Source: an uncultured SAR86 cluster bacterium
GTDB taxonomy: Bacteria; Pseudomonadota; Gammaproteobacteria; Magnimaribacterales; D2472
NCBI GenBank assembly: GCA_902541365.1
Contig: CACBQK010000003.1
Location: 1-64,000, forward strand
Direction: 5' to 3'
DNA length: 64,000 bases
Shown here: positions 50,956-61,475 of the stretch, in pieces
Position numbering within the stretch: position 1 is the stretch's first letter
How the letters are laid out: every line of letters begins with the position of its first letter
Notes under the pieces: model-generated
What the model was told of the DNA's origin: nothing
Seen by the model: only the letters and a program-made list of their open reading frames with translations
The model's database searches: none
Made by a program: the position numbers and the translations under genes

Positions 50956-53194
50956 ATTCAGGTCTTTCAACCGTTATCGATAAAACCCTTTTATAACCTT
51001 GTGGTAAAGATCGTCCTCTTTTTGCTCGCTCAAGTTTAAATCCTTCTAGTTCTCTTGAAGAAAACGCCCTAATATTTCCATTGTCTCTTTGAATATTTAA
51101 TTTAGATCCTTCGCTAAATGGTTTTACAATGATTAGTCTTTCCTTCTTTTCAACAAACTGTTTTTTAGGAATATTTATTATCTTAGTACCTTTGCCTTTT
51201 GCTAGGACCGTCAGCTCATTTAAATTAAAAATTAATAACTTCCCAAAGTTAGTTACGGCAGCTACATATTTATCGTCTTGCATAATTTTCTCACAAGGAA
51301 GAATCTCAGCGCCATCTGGAACCTTCATAAAGGCTTTACCTGTTTTCTTATTGGAGATCATATCTTCAAAGTTTGCGAGGAATCCATATCCAGATGTATT
51401 AGCAATAAGAAACTTATCCTCGCTTTTTCCAATGGCAACACTCATAAATTCAACTCCTGAGCTAGAAGTAACTCTTCCTGTTAAAGGCTCCCCCAGGCCT
51501 CTTGCAGAAGGGAGTGTGTGCGCAGGCAATGTATAAGCTTTGCCAAGAGCATCAATAAATACACAGGGTTGATTATTTCTTCCGCGACTAAAGTCCTTTA
51601 ATTTATCCTCTCCTCTATAGGAAAGAGTTGAAGGATCTATTTCGTGACCTTTGGCACTTCTAATCCAACCTGCATTTGAAAGAACAATTGTTACAGGATC
51701 AGATGTAATAGTATCTTCCTCAGAGAACATCTTTGCGCTTGAAGATTCAATAATGGGAGAGTTTCTTTCATCTCCAAAGTTTTCCTTTATTTCTTTTAAT
51801 TCATTTTTAATAAAGGTTTTCAATCTTGCCTTTGAATTAAGAATCTTTTCAAGTTCTTTTTTCTCTTTTTTAAGAGCATCTCTTTCTTCTTCTAATTTAA
51901 TTTGTTCAAGTTTTGCAAGCTGTCTGAGTTTTATCTCTAATATTGCATTAGCCTGAATATCAGATATTTTAAATTTTTTAGTGAGTTCTTTTTTGGGATC
52001 ATCTGATTGTCTTATTATCTTAATTACTTTATTTAGATCGAGATAGACAATTAATAAGCCTTCTAATATATGCAATCTATCATCTACTTGATCGAGCCTA
52101 TGTTCGAGCTTTCTGGTTACTGTTGTTTTCCTGAATGCTATCCAGTCGCTTAGAAGATCTTTTATTGAGTAAACCTTAGGTGACCCTTTTAAAGAAATTA
52201 AATTAAAGTTACCCCTGTAGTTTTTCTGCAAGTCTGTTGATGCATATAAATGATTCATGAGATCTTCTGTATTAACTCTATTAGATTTTAAGCTTATTAC
52301 TAATCTTGTTGGCTCCTCATGATCGCCCTCATCTCTTAGGTCAACAATCATTGGAAGTTTTTTATTTATCATTTGATTTGAAATTTGCTCTAAAACTTTT
52401 GAGCCAGACGTTTGATGAGGAAGGTCAGTTACAATGATATCATTGCCCTCTTTTTTCCAAGCACACTTCATTTTAAAAGCACCTCTTCCAGTGCTATACA
52501 TTTCATTTAACTCTTCTGGAGATGCAACAATTGAAGCCTTGTTAGAAAAATCTGGTCCCTTAATATATTTGAGAATTTGATCAACAGAAGTCTTAGGATT
52601 TTCTAAAACATGGATAGTTGCATCAATTACCTCTGTCATATTGTGTGATGGAATATCTGTAGCCATACCAACTGCTATGCCTGTAGTCCCATTAAGTAAA
52701 ATGGATGGAACTTTCGCTGGAAAGATTACTGGCTCAAGAAGTGATCCATCAAAATTTGGCTGCCAATCAACTGTTCCTTGTTTTAACTCATCTATTAAAA
52801 GATCTGAAAATTTTGTTAGTTTAGATTCTGTATATCTCATTGCCGCAAAAGATTTAGGATCATCTTGCGATCCCCAATTTCCTTGACCATCTACAAATGG
52901 ATACCTAAATGAAAAATCTTGTGCCATTAAAACCATCGCTTCATAAGCAGCACTATCACCATGCGGATGGAATTTACCTATTACATCCCCAACAGTTCTA
53001 GCAGATTTCTTGTACTTTGATGATGCATTTAGTCCAAGTTCTGACATTGCATATAAAATCCTTCTTTGTACTGGCTTCAGTCCATCTCCAATATTGGGTA
53101 AAGCTCGATCCAAAATGACATACATCGAATAATTGAGATATGCATTTTCTGCATATTTTTTAATGCTTTGTTTATCTAAATTTTCTTTAGTCAT
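50942..53194 (-). CDS. parC: DNA topoisomerase IV subunit A
   Basis: ParC breaks and rejoins DNA in the decatenating topoisomerase. The N-terminus [37 protein letters not shown] is common to GyrA and ParC. The active-site region [16 protein letters not shown] (Tyr121) and the [28 protein letters not shown] are of ParC type (GyrA has 'AAAMRYTEIRm'). [11 protein letters not shown] continues the ParC pattern. The C-terminal pinwheel is short and lacks a GyrA box. At 750 residues it matches E. coli ParC (752). The parE gene ends one base from its start. Confidence 0.95.
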   Translation of the reverse strand: MTKENLDKQSIKKYAENAYLNYSMYVILDRALPNIGDGLKPVQRRILYAMSELGLNASSKYKKSARTVGDVIGKFHPHGDSAAYEAMVLMAQDFSFRYPFVDGQGNWGSQDDPKSFAAMRYTESKLTKFSDLLIDELKQGTVDWQPNFDGSLLEPVIFPAKVPSILLNGTTGIAVGMATDIPSHNMTEVIDATIHVLENPKTSVDQILKYIKGPDFSNKASIVASPEELNEMYSTGRGAFKMKCAWKKEGNDIIVTDLPHQTSGSKVLEQISNQMINKKLPMIVDLRDEGDHEEPTRLVISLKSNRVNTEDLMNHLYASTDLQKNYRGNFNLISLKGSPKVYSIKDLLSDWIAFRKTTVTRKLEHRLDQVDDRLHILEGLLIVYLDLNKVIKIIRQSDDPKKELTKKFKISDIQANAILEIKLRQLAKLEQIKLEEERDALKKEKKELEKILNSKARLKTFIKNELKEIKENFGDERNSPIIESSSAKMFSEEDTITSDPVTIVLSNAGWIRSAKGHEIDPSTLSYRGEDKLKDFSRGRNNQPCVFIDALGKAYTLPAHTLPSARGLGEPLTGRVTSSSGVEFMSVAIGKSEDKFLIANTSGYGFLANFEDMISNKKTGKAFMKVPDGAEILPCEKIMQDDKYVAAVTNFGKLLIFNLNELTVLAKGKGTKIINIPKKQFVEKKERLIIVKPFSEGSKLNIQRDNGNIRAFSSRELEGFKLERAKRGRSLPQGYKRVLSITVERPESTSN

Positions 53195-55086
53195 TAAATC
53201 TCCGCTAAGTTACCTTTCTTTTCAAGCCATTCTTTTCTATCTGGGGCTCTCTTTTTAGAAAGCAGTAGATCAAATACTGAGTTTGCATTATCAGAACTAC
53301 TTAAAGTTAGTTGAACTAGTCTTCTTGATTCAGGCTTCATAACCGTCTCTCTTAATTGAGACGGATTCATTTCTCCAAGCCCTTTAAATCTTTGAATATC
53401 TATCTTAATTTTCGAGTTCTGTTTTTTAATTTTCTTAACAATAGATTCTTTTTCACTCTCATCTAGGGCATAAAAAACTTCTCTTGCAGCATCAATCCTA
53501 TATAACGGAGGCATGGAGACAAAAATTTTTCCTGAGGTTACTAAATTCTTATAGTGTCTGAGGAATAATGCACATAATAAAGTTGCTATGTGCAGTCCAT
53601 CTGAGTCGGCATCAGCAAGAATACAAATCTTTCCATATCTTAGGTTTGAAATATCTGTATCTCCTGGTAAAGATCCAATAGCAGTCGCAAGATCTTTAAT
53701 TTCTTGAGATTTTATTATGTCTGCACTTTCTAAATCCCAGGTATTAAGAATTTTTCCTCTTAAAGGCATTATTGCTTGAAACCTTCTATCTCGAGCTTGT
53801 TTTGCAGACCCTCCTGCTGAGTCTCCCTCAACTAAAAATAGCTCGCTTTCTTCGATATTATCGCAGTTACAGTCTGAAAGCTTTCCAGGAAGAGCCGGAC
53901 CTTTAAATGTCTTCTTTCTATCAACTTTTGTTGAGCTTTTAATCCTCTTTTGAGCAGCGGCAATTGCAAGATCCGCAATCTTTTCACCCTGTTCGGTATG
54001 TTGGTTAAGCCAAATACTTAGAGAATCTTTTGTTGAAGATGAAACAAAGCTCATATGATCTTTAGAATCAAGCCTCTCTTTAGTTTGACCAGCAAACTGA
54101 GGATTTTTTAATTTTGAGGAAATAACAAAAATGCAGTTAGCAAGAATGTCATCCGAGTTAATTTTTATACCTTTTGGAATCAAATTCCTGTAGTCGCAGA
54201 ATTCTTTTATTGCCTCAAGAAGACCAGATTTAAACCCATTTAAATGAGAGCCACCTAATGCAGTAGGAATTAAGTTCACATAAGTTTCTTTGAGCAAATT
54301 ATTTGAAGCCTCTTCAGTCCAATTCACTGCTACATCTAATGCTTGATCATCAGAAGTCTTAGAAAGAATAATAGTTTCATCAAGAAGTTTCTCATTACAA
54401 CCTGAAAACTCATCAAGGTAGTCACTCAGTCCCTCATCAAAAATCCATTTAATTCTCTCATTCTTTTTTTCATCAAAGTAATCTATTTGAAGACCTGGGC
54501 AAAGAACTGCCTTAGCCTTTAGTAGATGTTTTAAGCTCTTTTTGTTTATCTCTAGTGTTTCGAAGTATTGTTTGTCTGGATAAAATCTAATTGTGGTTCC
54601 TGAATTAGTAGCCCCAACATCACCAATTGATTTCAAATCATTGTCTTTGTCTCCGGCAGAGAAATTTATTTCATACTCTTTTGAATCACGTTTAATTTTT
54701 ACATTAAGTTTGGTGGATAAAGCATTGACTACAGATACTCCAACTCCATGAAGCCCTCCTGAAAAACCATAATCTTCTCCAGAGAACTTTGCCCCGGCAT
54801 GAAGCTTACACATAATTAATTCAACGCCTGTTAGTTTATGCTCAGGATGGACATCAACAGGCATACCTCGTCCATTATCTGAGACTTCAACGCTATTATC
54901 TTTATAAAGATTTACTTTAATGCGCTTACAATAACCTGATAATGCTTCATCTACAGAGTTATCCAGAACTTCTTGAATAAGATGATTTGGGCATGAAGTA
55001 TCGGTATACATACCTGGTCTTTTTTTGACGGGATCGAGACCCGACAAAACCTCAATTGCTTTTGAATCGTAAGCCTTTTTTGACAA
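53194..55086 (-). CDS. parE: DNA topoisomerase IV subunit B
   Basis: ParE is the ATPase subunit of topoisomerase IV. It shows [41 protein letters not shown], the ATP motifs [55 protein letters not shown], and the TOPRIM part [59 protein letters not shown] and [18 protein letters not shown]. The 630 residues and lack of the long GyrB insertion identify ParE. It overlaps the parC start by one base. Confidence 0.96.
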   Translation of the reverse strand: MSKKAYDSKAIEVLSGLDPVKKRPGMYTDTSCPNHLIQEVLDNSVDEALSGYCKRIKVNLYKDNSVEVSDNGRGMPVDVHPEHKLTGVELIMCKLHAGAKFSGEDYGFSGGLHGVGVSVVNALSTKLNVKIKRDSKEYEINFSAGDKDNDLKSIGDVGATNSGTTIRFYPDKQYFETLEINKKSLKHLLKAKAVLCPGLQIDYFDEKKNERIKWIFDEGLSDYLDEFSGCNEKLLDETIILSKTSDDQALDVAVNWTEEASNNLLKETYVNLIPTALGGSHLNGFKSGLLEAIKEFCDYRNLIPKGIKINSDDILANCIFVISSKLKNPQFAGQTKERLDSKDHMSFVSSSTKDSLSIWLNQHTEQGEKIADLAIAAAQKRIKSSTKVDRKKTFKGPALPGKLSDCNCDNIEESELFLVEGDSAGGSAKQARDRRFQAIMPLRGKILNTWDLESADIIKSQEIKDLATAIGSLPGDTDISNLRYGKICILADADSDGLHIATLLCALFLRHYKNLVTSGKIFVSMPPLYRIDAAREVFYALDESEKESIVKKIKKQNSKIKIDIQRFKGLGEMNPSQLRETVMKPESRRLVQLTLSSSDNANSVFDLLLSKKRAPDRKEWLEKKGNLAEI

Positions 55087-55171
55087 TGTTAGATACCTTT
55101 ATAAGCGTTGGAACTATTTTACTCTAAGCTTAAGTAATATAAAGAAAATAATTCCTTAATGTAAAGTTTAC

Positions 55172-55200
55172 TTGACACTTTATATTGACATAGATAGCAT
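55172..55200 (+). promoter_or_regulatory. Candidate sigma-70 promoter for tolC-mutM
   Basis: In the 148-base divergent gap between parE and tolC there is TTGACA (55172-55177), a 17-base spacer, and TAGCAT (55195-55200). It lies about 35 bases ahead of the tolC ATG. A second TTGACA occurs at 55185-55190. The preceding TAAAGT...ACTTTA (55162-55182) is an inverted repeat that could bind a regulator. Confidence 0.5.
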
Positions 55201-55234
55201 AAAGGTTGTTTAATGCAATCCAATTATTATTGTT

Positions 55235-56551
55235 ATGTTTAAAAATCTGGTCTTAATATCATTCATTTCTTTGCCTTTAGCATCTGAAAACCTCTTAGAT
55301 ATTTATAACGAAGCTCTTGATAATGATCCTCAATATAAATCTTCAGAATATTCGCTTTTAGCTGGTAAAGAATTTGTTGTGCAAGGAAGAGCAGGACTTC
55401 TGCCAAATGTTACTTTGAGCGGATCAACAAACTGGAACGAATATTATCAATTTAATGAGTTGCAAAGCGCTTATAACAATAACTCAGTTACCGCTAGATT
55501 AACACAACCTCTTTTTAGACTTGATTCTTGGTTTAACTTTAGAAGATCAAAAAAGCTTACAGATGCTTCCGAAGCTGACTTCGCTTATGCGCAACAAAAT
55601 TTAATTATTAGAACAGTGGAAAAATATTTTGGAGTTTTAAGAGCCATTGATAATCTTAATGCTGCTGTTTCAGAAGAAAAAGCGATTAAAAAGCAGCTTG
55701 ACCAGATACAACAAAGGTTTGAAGTTGGGCTTTCTGCTATTACTGAAGTTCAAGAGGCGCAATTAGCATATGATTTGAGTATGGCAGCAAAGATTCGTTC
55801 TGAAGGTGTGCTTTTTAATGCAAGAGAAGAACTTAATTCTTTAATAGGGAGAGAAATATTCTCGATAGATTCTCTAAAGGCAGATATTGTTCCAGAAAAT
55901 CCTAACCCTACAACTAAACAAGAGTGGGTTGATATTGCACTTAAAAATAACTATAGACTTCAAGCATCAGTACTTCGAAGAGACGCATCAAAAGATTCAG
56001 CGAGAAGCTCAGCCTCTGAGCACTTACCAAAAATTAATATTGTCGGAACAGAATCGGAATCAAATACCAATCAATATTCATACGAAGGTTTTGAAGACTT
56101 AGGTTTTCAAGCTCCCAGTGAGACACAAAGAAAGAACTATAGCCTAAGCCTTTCAATACCGATCTCTCAAGGTGGTGCTGTCAGCTCAAGAAGAAGACAG
56201 GCCTATGCGGAATACAATAGAGCTGTTGAAGAAACATTATTTGCTCAAAGAACAGTGATTCAAGAAGTTAGATCTGGGTTCTCAAATGTCATTACTCTTG
56301 GCGCCAATTTAAAAGCTCAAAAACAAGCTGTTGTTTCAGCAAATAGCGCACTAGAGGCAACAAGAGTTGGATATGAGGTTGGAACAAGAAACATTGTGGA
56401 TCTTCTCCAGGCTGAAAAAAATCTTTATACCGCTGAAAAGAATCTAGCTAATGCAAAATATGACTATTTGCTATCTCAATTAAATCTTGAATTAGCAGCA
56501 GGGACTTTAAGCCCTCAGAGTATTAATGAGATCAACGGTTATCTCAATTAA
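55235..56551 (+). CDS. tolC: TolC-family outer-membrane channel protein
   Basis: TolC forms the outer-membrane exit duct for efflux pumps and type I secretion. The 438-residue protein starts with a signal peptide (MFKNLVLISFISLPLASE) and then NLLDIYNEALDNDPQYKSSEYSLLAGKEFVVQGRAGLLPNVTLSGS, the typical opening. Two internally similar halves of coiled coil are visible, for example QIQQRFEVGLSAITEVQEAQLAYDLSMA and ALEATRVGYEVGTRNIVDLLQAEKNLYTAEKNLANAKYDYLLSQLNLELAAGTL. It may serve the RND adaptor-pump pair elsewhere in the window. mutM starts at its last base. Confidence 0.95.
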   Translation: MFKNLVLISFISLPLASENLLDIYNEALDNDPQYKSSEYSLLAGKEFVVQGRAGLLPNVTLSGSTNWNEYYQFNELQSAYNNNSVTARLTQPLFRLDSWFNFRRSKKLTDASEADFAYAQQNLIIRTVEKYFGVLRAIDNLNAAVSEEKAIKKQLDQIQQRFEVGLSAITEVQEAQLAYDLSMAAKIRSEGVLFNAREELNSLIGREIFSIDSLKADIVPENPNPTTKQEWVDIALKNNYRLQASVLRRDASKDSARSSASEHLPKINIVGTESESNTNQYSYEGFEDLGFQAPSETQRKNYSLSLSIPISQGGAVSSRRRQAYAEYNRAVEETLFAQRTVIQEVRSGFSNVITLGANLKAQKQAVVSANSALEATRVGYEVGTRNIVDLLQAEKNLYTAEKNLANAKYDYLLSQLNLELAAGTLSPQSINEINGYLN

Positions 56552-57360
56552 TGCCAGAACTCCCCGAAGTAGAAACCACTAAGAATGCCATCCTCCCTTT
56601 CAAGGGTAAAACTCTTAAACGAATAATTGTTAATAACCCGTCTTTGCGTTGGCCAGTTGATGAAAAAGCAATTAATAAAATAAAAGAGAAAAAAATTTTA
56701 TCAATTACCAGAAGAGCAAAATATATTTTTTTACATCTAGATGAAATGACAATAATAATTCATCTAGGTATGACGGGAACATTTAGAATACAAAAGCTTG
56801 GAAGCAACAAGACAAAAAAGCATGATCATGTTGTGTTTGAATTCTGTAAAGAAATCCTTATTTTTAATGATCCCAGAAGATTTGGGTCTCTCCACTTATC
56901 AACAGATCCCCAATATCATTTCTTGATAAAGCATCTCGGCCCAGAACCACTTGAAGATGACTTCAATGCAGAATATCTCTTTAAAAAAATAAAGAAAGCA
57001 GGAGTATCCACAAAAAGCTTTTTAATGAATCAAAAGAATGTAGTAGGTATAGGAAATATTTATGCTTGCGAGATATTATTCAGTTCAGGAATTTCTCCTA
57101 GGAGAAAAATTAAGTATTTAAATAAAAGTCAATGCGAAGAAATAGTGAAAAATACAAAAAGGATTATCAAAGAAGCAATAACCAAAGGTGGAACTACTCT
57201 AAAAGACTTTTACTCTGCAGATGGTAATAAAGGTTATTTCAAGATTGAGTTAAACGTTTATGATCGAGAGAATGAAGAATGTAGAGTTTGTAATGAGAAG
57301 ATTCTTAGGTTTGTCCAGAATCAGAGATCAACTTTTTATTGTAAGAGCTGCCAGAACTAA
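56551..57360 (+). CDS. mutM: Formamidopyrimidine-DNA glycosylase
   Basis: MutM (Fpg) removes 8-oxoguanine and ring-opened purines. The start MPELPEVETTKNAI provides the catalytic Pro2 and Glu3; IHLGMTGTFRI and FNDPRRFGSLHL follow. The helix-two-turn-helix region has NQKNVVGIGNIYACEILFSSGISPRRKI, and the C-terminal zinc finger is CRVCNEKILRFVQNQRSTFYCKSCQ with four Cys. The 269 residues are normal. Its ATG overlaps the tolC stop by one base, and its own end overlaps convergent coaD by 4 bases. Confidence 0.97.
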   Translation: MPELPEVETTKNAILPFKGKTLKRIIVNNPSLRWPVDEKAINKIKEKKILSITRRAKYIFLHLDEMTIIIHLGMTGTFRIQKLGSNKTKKHDHVVFEFCKEILIFNDPRRFGSLHLSTDPQYHFLIKHLGPEPLEDDFNAEYLFKKIKKAGVSTKSFLMNQKNVVGIGNIYACEILFSSGISPRRKIKYLNKSQCEEIVKNTKRIIKEAITKGGTTLKDFYSADGNKGYFKIELNVYDRENEECRVCNEKILRFVQNQRSTFYCKSCQN

Positions 57361-57839
57361 TGATTTAATTTCGCTTTAAGAGCCATTTCTACATTTTCAT
57401 GAACAAAATTTGAAATATCTCCTCCTAAACTAGCAATTTCCTTAACTAGACTTGATGATACATAAATGAGTGTGTCCTTAGGAGTCAAAAAAATGCTTTC
57501 TATGTCTGGAGCAAGTGCCCTATTCATTGTAGCTAGTTGAAACTCATGCTCAAAATCAGATACTGCTCTCAAACCTCTTATGATGGCACATGCATTATTC
57601 TCTCTTGCAAGATCAACTGTAAGTTTCTTTTTAAATGCAACGACCTCAATCTTTTCATTATCGGCATAGATTGAGCTCACTAAGCCTAACCTTTCTTCAG
57701 AAGAAAAAAGTGGATTTTTCATATCCGTTTCAGCAACGCTAATAATAACCTTATCAAAAAGTACAGTTGCTCTTTCAACAATATCCATATGTCCAACCGT
57801 AATTGGGTCGAATGAACCAGGGTAGATTGCTACTTTCAT
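57357..57839 (-). CDS. coaD: Phosphopantetheine adenylyltransferase
   Basis: CoaD adenylates 4'-phosphopantetheine, the step before CoaE. The 160-residue protein opens AIYPGSFDPITVGHMDIVERA, including the nucleotidyltransferase xGH motif, and has IIRGLRAVSDFEHEFQLATMNRALAPDIESIFLTP and YVSSSLVKEIASLGGDIS. All these are standard. It is next to mutM, convergently, as in several gammaproteobacteria. Confidence 0.97.
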   Translation of the reverse strand: MKVAIYPGSFDPITVGHMDIVERATVLFDKVIISVAETDMKNPLFSSEERLGLVSSIYADNEKIEVVAFKKKLTVDLARENNACAIIRGLRAVSDFEHEFQLATMNRALAPDIESIFLTPKDTLIYVSSSLVKEIASLGGDISNFVHENVEMALKAKLNH

Positions 57840-58056
57840 AGCAAAATAATACCTAAATTATTATCTATTTGGAAATTCTAAAAAACTAGAAATCCAATTT
57901 CGCCTACTGCCTTAAAAACTATATAGAAATAGCAAAAACCTAATATGCCATAAATCAAAGATGGAAATGTCACTTTTACCTCCGAATTTTGGTTCATTAA
58001 ATGATAAATGTGAAAACTTTAATTTAAGGAATTGCAACAATTCTGTTAAAGAATAT
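57840..58056. other. 217-base intergenic region with a possible tiny ORF and a weak hairpin
   Basis: No recognised gene lies here. On the complement strand 57997-57878 encodes a 39-residue ORF (MNQNSEVKVTFPSLIYGILGFCYFYIVFKAVGEIGFLVF) with one hydrophobic helix but no clear ribosome-binding site. A 6-bp hairpin (GAATTG/CAATTC, 58029-58043) lies after the saccharopine dehydrogenase-like gene and may be a weak terminator. The coaD promoter must also be here. Confidence 0.4.
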
Positions 58057-59250
58057 CTAACTTAAGTTAAGAGATTTAAATATGATTCCTGAGTTTGATA
58101 ATCTTTTTATTAATACTTCCCCTAGCCCGGAAGCACTAGTAAGGACACCCCCATATTCGCATCCTCCCGGAAGCGTTTCAGGATCTTCAAGAAGTGATAA
58201 TGCGCATTCAGCTGCAAACTTAGATGTAACTTTATAACCTGGATCGCCTTTACCAAACATTCTATAAAGAGACTTTTGACCATCCTCATTTTCAACTAAG
58301 AATTTACAATCAAACCAACCATTTTCTTGAACCTCTAAAGAGGGTCCCTCTCCTGGTTTTCTCAAGAATGATCTAACAATTTTTCTTAAAGGTGATACAA
58401 GAGTTAAGCCTAGCAGCCCTAGTCCCAGGGTTGAAAAAAGAGCTTTACTCCAGCTTTTATGAAAGGCATATTCCTGATATGTGAAATTATTTCCGTAAGA
58501 CTTCTGACGTTCGGTCAATAGAGCTTCACTTCTCCTTACTACTCTAGTATTAGCGCCTGCCATCACAAATGGGCCTGACCATGCATTTAAATCTTTCTGT
58601 TTAGAAATCTTAAATACATCAGAACTTAATTTCTTTTGCTCATTTGTATATGACCCATCTGGATTAAGAAGAAAAGGATCCCGAATTTCTTTTCCAAGAT
58701 CTAGATCTCCCATTGAAAACATTGTCTCTATAGTCCCACCAGAGGCTTCACCTTTCCATGAGTGGAATGATTCAACTCTTTTTACAGGCTTGCTTGAAGA
58801 CCTTACGGCAAAGAAAGTTCCAATATCCGAAGGTATTGAATCAAATCCACAAGATGGAATTATTCTTATCCCCTTTCGTGCGGCTTTCTCATGATGTTTT
58901 TCAATCAATCCTTTAACCCAAAAATTTTCGCCTGTTATATCAACATAATGCGACCCATTTTCAACACATGCTGCAACAAGTTTTGATCCATATCTGTGGA
59001 ATGGTCCAGCAGTAGACAGAACAACTTTCGATCTTGAGCAAATATTTCTCAATCCTTCTTCATCATTAGAATCAGCAATTAAAATTTCTACATTTGCAGC
59101 GAGTTTGTTGGCAACATCCTGAAGTTTCTCAAGATTTCTTCCTGCTATTGCCCAATTAATTTCTAGATTTAATGATTGGAAATACTTAACACAAAGTTGA
59201 CCAGTAAAGCCAGTGGCTCCATATATAACTATGTCAATATCTTTTTGCAT
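58057..59250 (-). CDS. Saccharopine dehydrogenase-like NAD(P)-binding oxidoreductase (trans-acting enoyl reductase type)
   Basis: The 397-residue protein has an N-terminal Rossmann fold IVIYGATGFTGQLCVKYF and AIAGRNLEKLQDVA, then VVLSTAGPFHRYGSKLVAACVENGSHYVDITGE and CGFDSIPSDIGTFF. This is the pattern of the saccharopine dehydrogenase-like group that includes mycobacterial trans-acting enoyl reductase and eukaryotic SCCPDH. A hydrophobic stretch (ALFSTLGLGLLGLTLVSPLRKI) near residue 270 may contact membrane or lipid. True saccharopine dehydrogenase activity is unlikely. It is divergent from the S9 peptidase gene. Confidence 0.85.
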   Translation of the reverse strand: MQKDIDIVIYGATGFTGQLCVKYFQSLNLEINWAIAGRNLEKLQDVANKLAANVEILIADSNDEEGLRNICSRSKVVLSTAGPFHRYGSKLVAACVENGSHYVDITGENFWVKGLIEKHHEKAARKGIRIIPSCGFDSIPSDIGTFFAVRSSSKPVKRVESFHSWKGEASGGTIETMFSMGDLDLGKEIRDPFLLNPDGSYTNEQKKLSSDVFKISKQKDLNAWSGPFVMAGANTRVVRRSEALLTERQKSYGNNFTYQEYAFHKSWSKALFSTLGLGLLGLTLVSPLRKIVRSFLRKPGEGPSLEVQENGWFDCKFLVENEDGQKSLYRMFGKGDPGYKVTSKFAAECALSLLEDPETLPGGCEYGGVLTSASGLGEVLIKRLSNSGIIFKSLNLS

Positions 59251-59302
59251 TAGAGAATTTTATCATGGTGAAAACTTTAAAGTTCTTGGTATGATAAAAA
59301 CT

Positions 59303-61327
59303 ATGAATAAAACTTTTATATTTGTAGCCATGCTCCTAGCCTCTTCTTGGGTAGAGTCAAAAGAAAATATTAATTACTTCGATGCAATGGATGTTTTCGA
59401 GCTTGAATGGGCTTCCGACCCTCAAGTTTCATCTGATGGAGAAACAATAGTTTATGTAAGAAAATCCAATGACATTATGAAAGATAGGGTGCGATCTAAT
59501 CTTTGGAGAATAGCAAAAGATGGAAGAGATCATAGACCTTTGCACTCAGGACTAAAGAATTCATACTCTCCGCGATGGTCACCAGATAATAAAAGGATTG
59601 CTTTTGTTTCAAATAGCTCTGGGTCAACTCAGATTCACATGCATTGGGTAGATACAGGTGAAACTGCGGTGATTTCTCAACTGCAAGAATCGCCATCAAG
59701 TTTATCATGGTCGCCAGATGGAAAATGGTTGGCATTTACCATGAGAGTAAAAGCTGAAAGCGAATCCTTCGTTGATGAGAGAGATAAGCCTGATGGTGCC
59801 TCTTGGGCAAAAAAACCTATAACAGTTACCACTACAAGATACCAATATGATGGTAGAGGAATTGTTGAACCCTCATATCAACATATATTTTTAGTTCCTG
59901 CTGAAGGAGGTTCAGCTCGCCAAATAACAACTGGAGATTTTAATCATTATGGTTCGCTTTCATGGTCAAAGGATAGTAAGGATATTTTCTTCTCTGCATA
60001 CAGATCAGATGATTGGGAGCTTGTTAGTAACGAAGCTGATATTTACTCTGTCTCTATTTCTAACAATGAATTGAAACAAATTACAAAACAATCAGGTGAG
60101 GAAAGATCTCCAGCCATATCACCTAATGGAAAAATGATTGCTTTTTACGTAAAGGAAAGGCGTCCATTGGCATACACTCCAAGCAGAATAGCTGTAATGA
60201 ATCTTCAAAGCAGGGAGATAAAAATAATTTCAAAAGATGTAGATGATGATGCAGATAATTTATTTTGGTCTGAAGATAGTAAATCTATCTATTTTGCCTT
60301 TGATAATAGAGGAGAAAGAACTATTAAACAGATTTCCCTAAATGGAGACTTGAATGAAATTGCATCAAATGTTGGCGGTACAACAATTGGAAGGCCATAT
60401 ATTTCAGGTGGATTTCATATAGCTAATGGGACTGCTGCTTATACCTATGGAAAACCTCATAGGCCTGCTGATGTTGGTGTTGCTATAAAAGGTAAAACAA
60501 AAGTATTAACCCAATTAAATGAAGATATTCTTGGTTATAGGAAGCTAGGAAAGGTTAATGAAATCATATATAACTCTTCATTTGATAATGAAGAAATACA
60601 TGGTTGGTATATTACACCTCCAAACTTTGATCCAACTAAAAAATATCCTCTAATACTTGAAATCCATGGTGGTCCACACCTAGCTTATGGACCTCACTTC
60701 TCAGCAGAGCTTCAAATGATGGCAGCCTCCGGATATATTGTTTTTTATGACAACTACAGAGGTAGTTCATCTTATGGTGAAGATTTTGCATTATTACTTC
60801 AATACAAATATTCAAGTTCAGAAGATTTTGCAGATCATATGTCAGGTATAGATGCCCTTATTGATAAAGGTATTGTTGATGAAAATAATCTTTTTATTGC
60901 TGGTGGAAGTGCTGGGGGTATAGCTACTGCTTATGCAATAGGTCTAACAGACAGATTTAATGCAGCCGTATCAGCAAAGCCTGTAATTAATTGGTTAAGC
61001 AAGCCTTTAACAGCGGATTCAATGGTCGGACAGATATATCATCAATTCCCTGGACCTCCCTGGGAGCATCTTGAACATTATTGGGAGCGTTCTCCACTAT
61101 CTCTAGTTGGTAATGTAACTACTCCAACAATGTTAATTACTGGAGAAGATGATAGAAGAACTCCAATTTCAGAAACAGAACAGTTCTATCAAGCATTGAG
61201 GTTGAGAGGAATTGATAGCGCAATGATCCGAATTCCCAATACATCGCATGGCATTGCGAGTAGGCCATCAAATCTTATTACTAAGGTTGATCATATACTC
61301 GCTTGGTTTGAAAAATATAAGAATTAA
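59303..61327 (+). CDS. Secreted S9-family (prolyl oligopeptidase/dipeptidyl aminopeptidase-like) peptidase
   Basis: The 674-residue serine peptidase has a signal peptide MNKTFIFVAMLLASSWVESKE from the start chosen here. A beta-propeller follows, with TolB/PD40-like repeats (SPRWSPDNKRIAFVSNSSG, SLSWSPDGKWLAFTMR, SPAISPNGKMIAFYV). The alpha/beta-hydrolase domain has LILEIHGGPHLAYG, the nucleophile in IAGGSAGGIATAY (about Ser536), Asp of GEDDRRTP (about 617) and His of NTSHGIASRP (about 649). The ORF track's earlier ATG would overlap the divergent gene and hide the signal peptide; ATG 59291 is also possible. It probably degrades peptides in the periplasm. Confidence 0.9.
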   Translation: MNKTFIFVAMLLASSWVESKENINYFDAMDVFELEWASDPQVSSDGETIVYVRKSNDIMKDRVRSNLWRIAKDGRDHRPLHSGLKNSYSPRWSPDNKRIAFVSNSSGSTQIHMHWVDTGETAVISQLQESPSSLSWSPDGKWLAFTMRVKAESESFVDERDKPDGASWAKKPITVTTTRYQYDGRGIVEPSYQHIFLVPAEGGSARQITTGDFNHYGSLSWSKDSKDIFFSAYRSDDWELVSNEADIYSVSISNNELKQITKQSGEERSPAISPNGKMIAFYVKERRPLAYTPSRIAVMNLQSREIKIISKDVDDDADNLFWSEDSKSIYFAFDNRGERTIKQISLNGDLNEIASNVGGTTIGRPYISGGFHIANGTAAYTYGKPHRPADVGVAIKGKTKVLTQLNEDILGYRKLGKVNEIIYNSSFDNEEIHGWYITPPNFDPTKKYPLILEIHGGPHLAYGPHFSAELQMMAASGYIVFYDNYRGSSSYGEDFALLLQYKYSSSEDFADHMSGIDALIDKGIVDENNLFIAGGSAGGIATAYAIGLTDRFNAAVSAKPVINWLSKPLTADSMVGQIYHQFPGPPWEHLEHYWERSPLSLVGNVTTPTMLITGEDDRRTPISETEQFYQALRLRGIDSAMIRIPNTSHGIASRPSNLITKVDHILAWFEKYKN

Positions 61328-61344
61328 AAAAATAGTTGATGAAT

Positions 61345-61421
61345 TGGTGGGCCCGGGAGGACTCGAACCTCCGACCAATGGATTATGAGTCCACTGCTCT
61401 AACCAACTGAGCTACAGGCCC
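61345..61421 (-). tRNA. tRNA with CAU anticodon, probably tRNA-Ile2 (lysidine type)
   Basis: The complement strand folds as a complete 77-nt tRNA with encoded CCA: acceptor GGGCCTG/CGGGCCC, D-arm GCTCAGTTGGTTAGAGC, anticodon loop CTCATAA, and T-arm GGAGGTTCGAGTCCTCC. CAU may be Met or Ile2. The C4-G69 and C5-G68 pairs and the variable-loop TTGGTC resemble Ile2, which TilS modifies, rather than elongator Met (GGCTACG acceptor). A CAU tRNA next to rpoD is also seen in pseudomonads, from memory. It is on the same strand as rpoD. Confidence 0.93.
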
Positions 61422-61475
61422 TATAGAATTAGGCTGATAATTATAAAGGTAAAATAAGTTAAATTCCTTAATTAA

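Noticed and set aside
51129-51956. Several + strand ORFs of 60-135 residues opposite parC
   Set aside because: They are antisense shadows of the intact 750-residue parC.
59213-59302. Longer start of the S9 peptidase
   Set aside because: It overlaps the divergent oxidoreductase gene and puts 30 residues ahead of a normal signal peptide.
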